Made by a program: the position numbers and the translations under genes. Source: Eutrigla gurnardus (taxonomy: Eukaryota > Chordata > Actinopteri > Perciformes > Triglidae). Taken from it: a stretch of 64,000 bases of DNA. The DNA lies in contig OY741271.1 of the NCBI GenBank assembly GCA_963514095.1, positions 21,998,561-22,062,560 on the forward strand, read 5' to 3'. Below the pieces are notes generated by a model. It saw only the letters and a program-made list of their open reading frames with translations, made no database searches and was not told the origin of the DNA. Position 1 is the stretch's first letter. Each line of letters starts with the position of its first letter. Positions 23,943-36,590 of the stretch are shown piece by piece.

Positions 23943-25611
23943 CAATTACACTTCTGCCCTCTTTTTAAAACACAAGTTAAGATTCATAGCCCTGAAAGTA
24001 TTACATTCAAGGGAGCCCAAATTTCCATTTTTTAGTTTTACATATTTTCTTCTTTTTTTTTTTTCTTCTTCAAGAGCATTTCCCTTATGCACAGCTTGCA
24101 ACCTCCTTCAAGTTCAGCGTAGGATGTTTAATATTACAGGCTGCTGATGGCTGTTCGGGAAAAGTTTACAGTTTGCAGATAAGTGATAGAATATTAATAT
24201 TGACTAATAATTGCCTTTTAGCGAGCCAATTAACATAACATGCACTGGTGCGGCATCCGCTTTGAATGGTATGTTAATGTGTTCCTATCTGTCTGCACAT
24301 TCACCGCTCAAATAATAACACTGTCGAAGCTGGAGGTGATCGTCTGGGTCAGACGTTACACCCACATGTGGAGGGGGGAAAAAAAGCCAAGAGCTACTGT
24401 AACATTTGAAGTAGGATAGGGGGGGTGTCAGTGTTGCATTCCATTCATTTTGTTAATGCTTGCAGATATGTATCGGACTAATTTGTAATTATAAAAAAGA
24501 AACTTTCTCTTTTGGATGAACACTTTTTTTTTTAATGTGTTGATGTAGCGCGCTCTCCCTCTGTGTGTGTTATCCGAGCTTGGCATGTACTGTTAACGCT
24601 GTTAGCAACGTTAGCTAAGAGTTGCCAGCTCACGCTTGAGTCGTTGAGGGACAAATTAAAGGCTCCCGAACTCATATCGCGGACCTTTAATGTCAGCAAA
24701 TGAATGGTTTGTGGCAGCATTAATAATGCATGCCACTTTGTATCAGCATTGCTCTTATTTGACAATAGCTCTTTGTTTGAGTAGCTTTGGATAACGTCTT
24801 CATCACAGATGACTCTGGGTTCGACACCCCTTTAACTGTCAGCGTGGTAACACAGTTTACATTTTCACACGTTTGGTTTAGTCAGGTTAAAACCAGCTGG
24901 ACCGGCTACGCTGGCGTTATTAGCAGTCCTCACCCATGTGTAAATGGATCCTGGGCTCGCCATTCCCCCCGCCCCTCCTCCCCTCCGCCGCCTCCGGGGG
25001 ACAATGATAATAGTTCGGCACAAAGACGCTGCCAATTAGAATACATTCGCAGGTGTAATTATGGAGCTTGGGCCAAAAGACCATTGAGAACACCTGTTTT
25101 CTTTTTTATCAACAATGTCCTTTTCTCTCCAAGAAGGAAACTGGATTTGGCCTTCATGGTGGCTATAAGACTCACCTTCAGTGCTGTCTCCACAACATAC
25201 ATGCGCTGTTATCTCCATGTTGTATAGCACATCAGGAAGCAAATATGAAAGGGTTAAGATAAACTGTGAAGGGTACTAGAGTATTACAAATGTCAGAGCG
25301 CCGCCCTCCTCCAGCACGAGACGAGACAAAAAAAAAAAAAAAATGACATTCGTGTGCGAGATGTGAGACTTTTGATCCAGTGACTTTCTAGTCAAATGGC
25401 CGCAGTCTGTCACCACTGGCTGTCTGTTGTGCGGCGGCCTCAGCTGCCAGTGTGCTCAAGGATTTCAACCCCATGTCATGTCTCAGTGCAGGTGCTGATA
25501 TCGCAGCAAATGTGTCACCAGGGAGCTGCCCCTAGTGTATACCTGAGATCTCCTGACAACACAACAACACACGCGCCGTGTTTTAGAGGAAACACCGTTT
25601 GCGGGGCAGGT

Positions 25612-25638
25612 TGTGTGTGTGTGTGTGTGTGTGTGTGT
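25612..25638. repeat. (TG)n microsatellite
   Basis: About 13 TG units, 1.7 kb downstream of the 68-nt exon. Confidence 0.96.
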
Positions 25639-25935
25639 TTGTTTCTAGACGAGAGATTCAGGCAGAGAGAGTGGTGTGAAGTGTTTGTGTTTTCCCAGAT
25701 GTCAGAGAAAGGGTACAGCGAAGTGATGGATGTCGGAGACCCATGAGAGGTTGGGGGGAGGGGAGGGCAGGGAGGGGTGTGAAAGTGTGCGGCATATACG
25801 TGTGATTGATGGGAGATGACTGATAGCTGGCCTCTGTATGAAAGGCTTTCTGCTCAAGGTCACGGGTCAAAGGTCAAACTCGGGACACCTGTGGTTAAGT
25901 GCTGCCTTATCATTTGTCATCGCACATCTCAGGGT

Positions 25936-25939
<4 letters not shown>

Positions 25940-25996
<57 letters not shown>
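25940..25996. repeat. (TG)28 microsatellite
   Basis: A 57-base GT array, uninterrupted, preceded by GTGCACGTG. Confidence 0.97.
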
Positions 25997-25997
<1 letters not shown>

Positions 25998-26212
25998 TTG
26001 TGGGTGCCCCCGTCTGCGTTTCTGTGTGTGAGTTGACCCCTGAGGGAAATAGGCTAAGTAGGCTAATTCTCCCCCTTGCCAGCTTGCCTGTAGCCGGGGT
26101 CAGCGGGGCGTGATGGGAGGCTGGAGATAAGCAGCGGGGTCATGCACGGAGAGGCAGCCGCGCCGCATGCGCCTACCGACAACTCTGACACATGCAGGTC
26201 GTAAACATGTGA

Positions 26213-26229
26213 GGGGGGGGGGGGGGGGG
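26213..26229. repeat. poly-G run (17)
   Basis: Seventeen consecutive G, a possible G-quadruplex strand or assembly-uncertain site. Confidence 0.93.
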
Positions 26230-27340
26230 AGGCATGGCCCGGGGGCTGGAGGAGCTGACGCTAGCTGTTTGACCAAGGTGACACGCGATGCAGGACATGC
26301 CCCGAATAGAGATGGCGTCTTGTCAACACGGGGGGGGAAGGTGAGGCGATCTAACGCATGCGCAGTTTGCGTGGCGCGTGTCGACTTCTGTTTGGGTCCG
26401 TTTTCTGTTTGTTTATCATTTTTAAAAATCTGAAGCGTGCCAGGGGAGAGTGGTGGAATGCTGAGTGATTGATGTGCCTCGCTCTAGTAATACACATTCC
26501 CTTTTCAGATAGGAAGTGCAACAGTGCTTAAAATCAATAGCAGTGTTCTCCCACTGACTGCTTGAACAGCACTACAGCTAATTCAGACCGCACCTGTCAG
26601 AGCCGGGGAAATCTTTCCCCCCTACTCGGGCCTTACACTTTAATTTACACCCACAGCCTCGCCGGCTTCCATTTCCATTAAAGGGAGAGCTTGGCATTAT
26701 GGCTTTAATGAAGGCCGCGGCCAGGCTGTGATTTAAGACGGCCGTTACCCCCGCACCTTCACTCCGCGGGAGGGAACACACTTAAAGGGACAATTAGGAT
26801 TTTCCTCCCCCCTACCCCACACACACACACATCCCTCCACTCATTCTTTCCATTTGCCTTTTTAAAGATGTGCCCGTGGCGCTTCGGGGCTGATGGGATC
26901 TGAAGGCGCCTGTGGGAGGAGAGAAAACAGAGGGACGGCACGGAAACAATGCGGGTTCCAAATCTAGACGACATTCTAGATCACATTCGATTTGACCCCA
27001 TCATGGACGCCGCGCCGCGCGTTCTGTGTCCATCATAAATGACACAAATGTCTCCTCGAGGGGCTTTTTCAAGAGGTGTTTGTACGCTGACAGATGGAGA
27101 AAGCATTGACTCGAGGGTGTCACAGATTGGTCAGCCCCAAAGAGGTAATGGACACCTGTGTGTCGTATATATAGAGAGAGATAGCCCCGTTATCCTGAGC
27201 ATCCATGCGGTTTCATGAGCGGAGCCGTCGCACATTAGCGCTTCTCTTCCTCCGCTGTTTGTTTTTATAGGACCAGTTAGCAGCAACACATCTCGGGACA
27301 CAATGGAGAGAGAGTGCTTCTACGCCTGTCATCCAGATCG

Positions 27341-27345
<5 letters not shown>

Positions 27346-27386
<41 letters not shown>
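27346..27386. repeat. (TG)20 microsatellite
   Basis: Uninterrupted TG array. A CA array in the opposite sense lies 138 bases downstream. Confidence 0.97.
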
Positions 27387-27391
<5 letters not shown>

Positions 27392-27523
27392 CCTGTCTTG
27401 CATAAAATACACACAGACAGTAGACTTGTTACAGCTGCTGGAGTGTTGAAGTGATGGTTAGCTTCGACTTCAACTGTGGTTTGGAACACACACACATTTA
27501 TACATGTGCTTGCATGACCACAG

Positions 27524-27555
<32 letters not shown>
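27524..27555. repeat. (CA)16 microsatellite
   Basis: CA array complementary to the TG array at 27346-27386. Confidence 0.97.
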
Positions 27556-27556
<1 letters not shown>

Positions 27557-27887
27557 TGTATATTGACACGATCAAACAATAAGCACCAGTCCTTGGTGGG
27601 CCCCGCAATGACATTGAACCTAGCCGCCCCCACGTCCCAACGCAATAGCCCCTCTCTCCTCCCACACCCGCGTCCACGGCAACGGCAGCGCTCCAAAATG
27701 AAACCGAGTCCCTTTAGACAGCTTCCAAAGACAATGCTTTTATTAAAACCTACAGCAGCGGCGCCACCCCAGAGGCGCGGGCACACCAACAACAGAGTAG
27801 AGCCGAACTGAGACGCAGCCTGAAATCTACTAATGACTGTTTGTTTGCTATTGTGTGTGTAGACTGTGAGTTTGTGTGGATTCGTGC

Positions 27888-27914
27888 ATGTGTGTGTGTG
27901 TGTGTGTGTGTGTG
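27888..27914. repeat. (TG)n microsatellite
   Basis: About 13 TG units. With the arrays on either side it keeps a minus-strand frame open for almost 1 kb. Confidence 0.96.
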
Positions 27915-28255
27915 AGTGAGAGAGAAGTGCATGGATGGGTGTTGTGTGTTGACACATGTGTATGCATACGTCGGTGTACTCCAGCGTATGCTTGATGACA
28001 GATTTAGGGGCAAAAAGGCACAGTGGGTGAACATATGCAGGCTTTTCTGAATGTATTGAGATGGCATGTGAGCGCATAATTACCAGGGAAACGGCGTGGA
28101 TGTGTTTTGGATTAGAAATAACGTGCGTCAGTGTGTGCCATGTGGGAGAGTAGTAGTATCTGGGCGGGTCTGCCACTGTGAATAAGACCTCTGTATGTGT
28201 AAAACTCTGATTCTGTCGCCTAGTCTGACACATGGTGAGAGGAAGTGATGGGCTT

Positions 28256-28259
<4 letters not shown>

Positions 28260-28308
<49 letters not shown>
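28260..28308. repeat. (TG)24 microsatellite
   Basis: 49-base array ending in a GCGTGTGCG variant. Confidence 0.97.
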
Positions 28309-28313
<5 letters not shown>

Positions 28314-28846
28314 GCGTTTACTGTAAGTGGGGGTCGGGCTGATGTGTAGGATGTGCCTGAGAAGGGCGTCTGATAGTGTTTGGTCCTAATGCTTTGTGGC
28401 ACTCATTGGCTGGCAGAGTTTCAGAGGAGAGTGGAAAAGGACATGAACAGCAGGAGGAGGAGGGGAGGGAGGGGGGGGCAAAGAAAGGGGCACGCAAATG
28501 GAAACAAAGGCACCAAAGATGAAGAGGTATTAGATAAGATCACATTGAAACCAAGACAGTAAGACATATGGCAATGAATCAAGTCGGTGTTATGAAAAAA
28601 AAGCCAACGTGTCATGTGAATGGGTTGGAACTGATTGGTGAGGTGAACTAGTGTGACTCTGCTTGTTCTTCTTCTCCTCTGTTCCTTTTTTTTTTATCCC
28701 AACTCATCATGTAAAAGTTTAGTCCGTTGCATAGTGACACTTGTCCCCTGCCTGCCCCGTTCTGTTCCCCTGGAGGGACACTGTCCCACGCTGCTTCCAC
28801 CCAGCCAAGGACACCTAGGCCCACCTGGGTGAGATAAAGCCCACCG

Positions 28847-29220
28847 GGGAGGAAAAAAAAAAAGCAGAGAGGACAGGAGTGAGGTGAACTCAGAGAGCAA
28901 CGAGGTAAGAGTGAACAAAGGAGGCCAAATGAAAAATAGCCATCGAAGGGAGAGTGAATATGATGGAGCGAGAGCAGTTTGGAAAATGGAAACATGTCGA
29001 TAAGAGGAGCGAACGGACGAGATGGAGATGGGAGGAACGGTGATGGATGGGGTGAGGAGGAGGAGAAGTAGTGAGGAGGGGGAGGGGGGGGATTTACACA
29101 AACAGACGAAAGATGGAATAGAGGAGGATTGAGCTGACATAGGGCGAGGGAGAGGAAAAAAGAGAAAAATAGAGTGGGTAAACAGCAGATAGAGATGGAC
29201 GGAGTTGAGCAATGGATTCA
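28847..29220. repeat. long polypurine-biased tract (about 370 bp)
   Basis: The + strand is strongly A/G-biased, with GAGGAGGAG, GGGAGGGG and AAAAAAAA words. It is open in minus-strand frames as Ser/Leu/Pro-rich peptides, a known artefact of such tracts. Confidence 0.82.
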
Positions 29221-29833
29221 ACTGACAGATAGAGAAGAGTCCCGTGGTTTTGGGGCATGGGAGGGAGAATGCAAACGGTCAATAGATTACAGCTAGTGCT
29301 GGGCCGAGTGCCTGGGCCTCAGACTCCTAGCCAACTTAATAGTGCCTCTTGTTTGTCTGTCCTCTAAAGTAATGCCCAAGCCGAGCCCAGGGAAAGCTGG
29401 CTGAGCCTGAGGCTAGTGGAAATGGACAGGGGACTAGATATATGTTAGTTCTCATCCCAGCTGCTGTATATTACCCTGGCCAGCTTGCCCACGGGAGACT
29501 ATTCAATAGAACATAGAACATCATCTAGCTTTATCGCCTTCATCCCCACTACACTCAACCAGGACGGCGTGCTGGTGGCCACGAAGGGCACCAATCAGCT
29601 GTAAGAATGAATCCTTTTTATCACACGTCCTTGTTATAGTAATAGACTTCGGAGCGTACGCTATTTTTTTTTTACCTTCGTGATGCGAAGGTGAAAGCGA
29701 AGGAGTATTGCGCAGCACGCATAAAAGAAGCAGCGTGAAAAAACAAGTGGGGCCTTGCCTCTGCTCGGTATGCCAATATGGAGGAGGTGGAGCTGGTGGA
29801 GGGGAGTGCAGCCAGTGGCTGGCCACAGGAGAT

Positions 29834-29855
29834 GGGGGGGGGGGGGGGGGGGGGG
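29834..29855. repeat. poly-G run (22)
   Basis: Twenty-two consecutive G. Length may be unreliable in the assembly. Confidence 0.94.
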
Positions 29856-30140
29856 TAAATAAATAGAAGAGGAAGTTGATGTCAAGCAGGTGTTCAAGGA
29901 GAAAGTGTCAGCCAAGCGGGGCCCGAGATGGGGAGAAGTGCTGCCTCTGCAGCCTCATAATAAAGACTTAATTCAATTAGCGCTTCTGCACCGGTGGGCA
30001 GCGGGCAGGCTGGCTGTCATGGAGCAGGGGGGGCAGACACGGCAGAGCACACCCTCAGCCACCCAGACACATAGACGCTCCGGCCCTGGGCCGACCCAGC
30101 ACTTCACCGTGCTCTGTGTTTCCCCCCAGCTCTCTCACTC

Positions 30141-30142
<2 letters not shown>

Positions 30143-30177
<35 letters not shown>
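30143..30177. repeat. (CA)n microsatellite
   Basis: About 17 CA units. Confidence 0.97.
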
Positions 30178-30181
<4 letters not shown>

Positions 30182-30799
30182 TAACGTATTATTCACACCT
30201 GAGTCACTGAGTCCAGACACTCTTGCCTACACATCTCTCCTACACTGACACTCTCAACACACAGACACGCTTGCCTTGTTTCTCACCCTCATGCCTCCCC
30301 ACAAGCTAAACTCTCCCTTCACCTCCTTGATTTTTCTATTTTCAACCCCCCCCCACCCCCTGCTCTCCACCCCCTCTCGTAACCGTCCTCTTCCACCTCG
30401 TCACTCTGCCCTGTTGGAGCCGAGTGGCCGTATGTTAGCCGGCACTGCGAGGATTTGTGAGCGCAAAGTCCCTATTTTCAGCCCGTCACGCTCCGGCACC
30501 CAGTTGGGTGCTGTCCTGTAGGCATATGGTGTGGCAGATCCCGGATCCTGGGCCTTTTTAGAAAGCTCTAGGGGGGGGATTTCAGTCAAAACGCATCCTC
30601 TCGTCCCACGCACCTCCACATGCCGTTCCCCTGGAATCTCTGTGATTTGGGTGTGGTCCGAGAACGCCTTTTCCGGACCGGGCCCCTGGGTGGCACAGTA
30701 GCACCTGGGACCCAGCACCTAATGCCCAGTTAGGACTTAAAAGCTCCCACACATTACAGCAAAGTGGAGAATTGGGGGGGGTGCAGGAAGTGGCAAAGG

Positions 30800-30822
30800 A
30801 ACAGGAGGAGGAGGAGGAGGAG
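30800..30822. repeat. (GGA)n trinucleotide repeat
   Basis: About seven GGA units in an otherwise purine-rich stretch. Confidence 0.9.
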
Positions 30823-30948
30823 AAAGGACAGGACACACGGCTTCAGTGATACCGTTTGCTGTTATGTAAAGAGAAGGAGAAAATAGGTCCTGGATGGCTG
30901 CCAGAGAGCTGGGTGAATCACCAGCAAAGAACAGGCACGACATGGGTG

Positions 30949-30977
<29 letters not shown>
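30949..30977. repeat. (CA)n microsatellite
   Basis: About 14 CA units. Confidence 0.97.
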
Positions 30978-30979
<2 letters not shown>

Positions 30980-31479
30980 GTGCACATAATGTCCCATTTC
31001 TTCGCCCCTGCTGAGCTTCACAGCACAGGAAGTATCACGGATGATGAGTTGCCACGTGGCACCATTCAGCGTGTAACAACAGTAAAATGGCAGGACTGAC
31101 CCCTCGATCACACTCTTATTTGCTTGACCTTTGCCCTTCATCCATCTGGTTGACCTGAGCAATTTGTTCCAATTCCTCCCTGTACTGTATGTCTTCCTTG
31201 CCTATTTGATTTTTTATTTTTTTTTGTTACTTAGCCGGGTAGTTGCTCCCCAAAGAGTGCCGGCTCACTGGGCATGAAACACTCTGGGTATTTCCTACCT
31301 GTCTTATTCTGGGAGATAGTTAGCCTGTTGATTCGGATGAGACATCTTCATTACTGTAGATTTGTATTAGTCCTCCACACCCCTGCTCACTTCGTCAGTC
31401 AGTACTTTACCCCAGGCAGGACCCTTACTACATTAACTGCTTCATTAAAGATGGGAGAGGATGGAGTGGGTGGAATGCG

Positions 31480-31960
31480 GAGGATAGCCGCGTATTAATT
31501 TTGCATCAGTGAATTAATCAATTCAAATATAAGTCAATTGATAAATTATTCAAATTTCTTTTTTTTTTTTTGGTCGCGTTTGCGGCGTGTGCGCAGAAGG
31601 AAAGGTGAGAACCATCTCAGATTGGATAATTAATATTCATAACCTTTTTTTTTTTTTAAAGTGAAGTAAGAGGAATAGCTATCAATTCCATACCGAGTTT
31701 TTTTTAAACACTGGTATAATTAAAAGTGTTTGAGAGAGACAATTCCCATGATGGTACAATTCCCTACAATTAAAAGCGAAGGGTTTGATTTCTCTAGTCC
31801 TCCTTGTCTCCTTCAGCTCATTGTAATAGCTACTACCATTCCAAATCTTGCAGCCTTTTTTTTATGTCCCTGCTTGACTGATGGTTTTCTGAAAGAGATG
31901 GATGAACAAGGGGATGATGAATTGCCGTTATCCACATCATAAGCAAAGACAATTAACAAG
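31480..31960. promoter_or_regulatory. AT-rich block with clustered homeodomain-like sites
   Basis: Words include TATTAATTTTGCATC, GAATTAATCAATTC and GGATAATTAATATTC. Two T runs interrupt it. Candidate enhancer on texture alone. Confidence 0.36.
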
Positions 31961-34900
31961 CCGGTTCGAGGATGCCCGCCCCGCGCCTGCAACCCGCCGC
32001 CGCCTCGCTGGGAAGTCTTGTATTTGTTTACTGTATTCTCAATTTTTCATCATTTCTCGGCGCAGTCCTTCATCTTTATTTATTTATTTAATTTTTTTTT
32101 TCTTCTGTTTGCTAGAGGGTGGTCCTCGGGAGAGTTATGGGGGACAAGTCAGCCAAGATTTAACGTAGTTCTGCGTCTGACCCAAAGGAAAGCACTGCTG
32201 GATGCATTAACATGATAGTGATATGATGATGTCGCAATGGACATGAAGGGTTTCAATTATTTACAGGTGATGTGCCCGTTGAATTGGCAATGAAGTGGCT
32301 CGTAAATTACCCCCTCTGTCTAATCAAGCCTCCAGCAGAATAATGAAACAAGTCCTGCCAAGGAGGAAGCTCTCTTTCTCCCTTTTCTTTATTCCTCTCT
32401 GTGTTTTGGGTGTGTGGGGGGGTGTTGGGGGGGGGTTGTCTGCGTTCACAGTGGGATGATGACACTCCCCAAATGACATTGGTTGAAAGGCAAGAAATGT
32501 GCCAGTGAGCGCAGGTTTAAAACCTCTCCACTTCATCACTGCTCAGTGCTTTACTGCGCTTTCTGTCACCAGACAATGATACAGTGACAGCCAAGCATCA
32601 AAATGTGCAGCACCAGCAACTAATGTGAGCCTTGGTTTTGTGCCTGAAAGAGAGGAGAGTATGAGACAGACATATAGACACATTGAGAGAGAGACAACTA
32701 GACAGGGAAATAGAAGGTTGGCATGGCTCCGTTCCAATGCAGCCTTTCCCAATAGTAGCAACACTGTTCAGACAACAAACAACAACAAAATAACACAGCC
32801 AGCTACCAGTTCTTTTCTAGCACCTTCTCCTGAGGCCCGCGCTCTGTGGGATCCCGCTCCGGTGACTGATGGCCTCTTTTGATTAGAAGGAATCAAACGC
32901 CAAAGAGTTAGCCTGATGGGCCGTTTTAACGCGTCTCCAGTGATTGAGTGTCATGCACGATTCAACGCGACTTACCCGCTTCCTCTGGCTTTACTGTAGA
33001 CCGTCCTGTTTACCTCAGTGCCTCAGTGAGGCTTTTTTTTTTTTCTTTCCCGTACTCTCACCCATTGTATCAATCACACAGATATTCTCAACTGTGTTGG
33101 GGTAATTGTTTATTAAACCTATTTTAGTGGAAACAAAGGCAGGGATTCACCTTCCCCACCCACCACCATCGCAATCCATAATCACCGTAGGCGGTTTACA
33201 GTAGAAAGAGGAGAGGGAGAGAAACGAGAACTGGAAATGACAAGGAGATGGAGAGGCAAAGGGGAAGTGAGATAAAAGTGAAATGTAATGGAGGGAGAGT
33301 ACCACCTACCGTTCCCGGTGTCCTCTGGCAGAGAAAATTATCTTTTGGGGAAGACAGGGTGGTCCCTCTCTCTCTCTGTCTCTCTCTCTTTCCACAAAGA
33401 CTTGAATCTGGGGTGACTGCACCCACAATTAGGGCATGAGAGGATTAGCGGCGAGTGGGAAGGTGGTTGGGGGCTGTTTTTTGTTTGTGTGCTTACTATT
33501 TTCCCTGCTATGCATTGTGGCAGTGGATCTGCCGCTTTTTTCCCTTTTTTTTTTTTTCCAATCCCCATGTTTTCAAAAATAGAAACATCACAAACAACAT
33601 AACAAGCGAATGTGCAAGAGGAGAAGAGGCGAAATAAAGAGTCCAATGTGTGCTGTGCTACTCTCCAACTTTCCCTGTCAGACGCGTAACATGTCCTGGG
33701 AGCCCGTTCTCCTCCTAATGCCTTTACAGACGCCAAATCCCCCAGCAACCCCCCCCCCCCCAAAAAATGTCCATCTTTGCATCTATTTCAATTTCATTTT
33801 ATTTTCTCGCAGACAAACACAACGCTCACAGGAGACTAGGCATTAGGGTTATTATGAGTTTAAAGCACTTAAAGGCTTTTGGCCGTCCTGACACCAGGAG
33901 ATGCGAGGGGGGCCAGAGGAGCAGCGAGGCGTCACGTGCCCGGTTTTAAGAGAACAGCGAGTCCCAGATGTGTGTTGCTTGAGTGTTTGTAAGTACGCAT
34001 GCGTAGGCCCGTGCTCTGTATGCACATATGCATGCCAGCGTCGGGCTTCTCTCCGGGAGCCTTGCATCATGCCTGCAGCACTCCTCTATGTGCCTTGTGG
34101 CAGACTGTGTTAGCTAACCGCTCCGGAACAGACACATTCTGTATCATGGCATCTTAGGCTGACTCTTTAGAGCTCTCTCCCTGAGGTCACACATGGAATT
34201 TAAGAGCTTTTCTGAGGCAAAGAGGTGTGACTCGCCCAGAGACTCCCCTCTCGCTCTTTCTCTGCATCTGTGTCTCTCCCCTCTCTCTCTCTCTCTCTCT
34301 TACTTATTTCTCCACACTTTTATTTCCCCCTGCTACACTCAAGAGTCATGGGGCGCACACTCAGCGGTAAACCAATTTCATTTAGTATGTTTTCACATTT
34401 TTATCCAATCACGGCATGCTCCAAGGTTTCAAAAAGCCACACGACGCTTTTATTGGGGCCTAATTAAGGATCTCTGATTTAATCCGTGTAATTTAATAGA
34501 GATCAGTCATGGGTGTGAGGCTCTGGCTTTGAGCGGAGGGAAGTGACGTTGATGCATGGCGACCGCTTCCGTCTGCTGCGGTGGGTCGGGGGTCAAAGGG
34601 GACCTTTGCATTTAGGGCTAGTGTACATGCAAAGGTGTCCACCTGTTGGGCAACGGGGGTACGGAGGCTTCCGGCTTTCGTCTTCTCGGCCCGAGCACAG
34701 ACACTCAGGTGGTTTCACAGCCACCGGCAGATCGGTCTGCACCCCGAGCCATCCGCTCTGTAATTGCCTCTTGGCTCGCTCATTGTTCTCATTCATTTGC
34801 CTCTCTGCCATACAGAGAAAAGTGAAGTGCTTTCACATTGTTATTTGGGGTTTTTCAGAGGTGTATCTACATCACTGAATGATTGGCATAGGCCCGCCTC

Positions 34901-36590
34901 GTTACAATTGTTCGCAAATTACAGTCAACCATTCGAGGCGGTCTGATAAGTTTTAGCGAAGTCTCGGTTTGCGATGATTTCCGTCGCTCTCGTTTGGAGG
35001 GTTGACACGCGGTGCCGAGCAGCAACGACTTGAATGAGAGCTCGAGAGAAAACTGCTTGGCATTGTTGTGTCCTTTTCACGAGCCCCTTTGCAGCCCTCC
35101 AGCAAGCCACTGTTGTGACGCAGTATGGAGCAGAGAGAAAGCGAAAGAATTGAGAGCAGCCCGGGTCGGCTGAGGTGAGGGATCGCGTGCTGGTGAGATG
35201 TCTAGACGGTCAGGGATAAGAGGCCAGGCAGAGAGAGAGGGAGAGAGAGAGACTGGCAAAGGACTGTGGGCTTGAGGGAGGCTGTGTCGAGGGCACGGCT
35301 GGATGGGCACCTTATCTGAAATCACCGCTGACGACTTCAGCTTCTGGACACTAACGCCATTGACAGGTGACAGGGAGAGCAGCCGCTTCCCTACCTGAAC
35401 ACACCATCACTCACTCCCACTATGTGCCCCCCATCCCCCCATCCCCCTCTTCTGTTTCTGCCCTGACTTTCTGCTACTTGACTTGTGGAATGCAGCCAAA
35501 ACCAGTCAACCAGCAAATTTTAATTGTTCTATGTATCTGCAAGAGCTCACATTGTTTCATAAAGCCAGTCATCCTAGATGTGCACTCTCTCAGAGACTTC
35601 CTGTCTGGCCCTGCCATGCTAAACCACATGGCTTTCTTCTGTAAAGGCACACCTTCATGGGATCTCTTGACTCTTATGCGAAATAGGAGGGTTTTTTTTA
35701 CCCCCTTTTTACGAGCTGATCTGTGGCAGATGAGGGGAAAAGTGTGATGACTAATGTCTCCTATGTGTAGGACTCGGGCTCATCTCTCCGTACCGCTCAT
35801 TATGCCTGAGCCTGACGACAGTTTGGAGGGCGTCGGTGGCGTCGCCACGTTGGCCATATGCTTTCCTATCTGTCAGGATGTCAGGACGTGGCAGGGGTGC
35901 GCTTTTCTGCACCAACAGAGGAGCGGAGTGCAGCACTACAGGAGGGCCTCATTACCTACACACCCTGCAACCGAGACTCAGGGACGCGCTCGCAGACATA
36001 TTGAGCGTTGTGTTTAGAACCAGAGGTGGTGGATTTAAAACGTACTCAGCCCAACCAAACAGCCCCCACCATACCCGGAGCTCCATTATCACGGCAGAAA
36101 AAGCATTTTTTTGTTTTGTTTAGAAGTCAATGCTTTTACAAATTAACAAAGTAATTAAGGCAAACAAATAGATTCCCTCAACATTTTTAATTGAACTTTT
36201 CGCTTTTTCTGTCTCCATCTGGCCAATCCCCTCTCACCCACAACCCCACACTTCACCCCTTTGTCTGGATTTACACTCGGGGGACTTATGTTGTGGCCCA
36301 CAATGTTCTATGGAGAGATGAGAGAAAGCCAAGATTGACATTTATTCTTCTCCTGGCATTTGAGGATATGTCAGAGTGCTTGCTTTTTGGATAACAAGTA
36401 ACTCCGCGTTGTGTCGAGGGTAGTGTTAGAAAGCAGTGTTTGCAGTAGTCTAACCGCCCGACGTGCCTTCTTTTTAGGCTGCGTATAGATCATTGGGCTC
36501 TTAGTAAGGCTCCACAGAACACAGTGATCCCAGTTGTGCATGCTAATTCACGATAGGAAGTGGTGAGGCCCCTCGCAATTCTCAGCCCTC
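31961..36590. other. intronic unique sequence
   Basis: Mixed unique DNA with short T and C runs and CT patches (33365-33391, 34279-34301). 32200-32330 is CNE-like. No coding exon or TE recognised. Confidence 0.55.

Larger units (their letters stand above)
23943..27345. other. intronic sequence after the 68-nt exon
   Basis: The first kilobase is AT-rich and repeat-free, with a TGCATG word at 24727-24732. TG arrays and a G run follow. No gene or TE recognised. Confidence 0.6.
28309..31480. other. intronic sequence with polypurine and CA repeats
   Basis: Contains the long polypurine tract, a G22 run, CA arrays and a GGA repeat. Between repeats, 29290-29530 is unique and CNE-like. No gene recognised. 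Confidence 0.6.

Noticed and set aside
27277..28233. 318-codon minus-strand open frame
   Set aside because: It is held open by TG/CA arrays that read as HT and CV repeats without stops. The parts between show no domain and no splice logic.
28694..29221. 175-codon Ser/Leu/Pro-rich minus-strand frame
   Set aside because: It is the complement of a polypurine tract, which lacks stop codons on the pyrimidine strand.
20948..31000. Regularly recurring arrays as a CRISPR or satellite
   Set aside because: They are separate dinucleotide microsatellites with irregular spacing, with no repeat-spacer structure.
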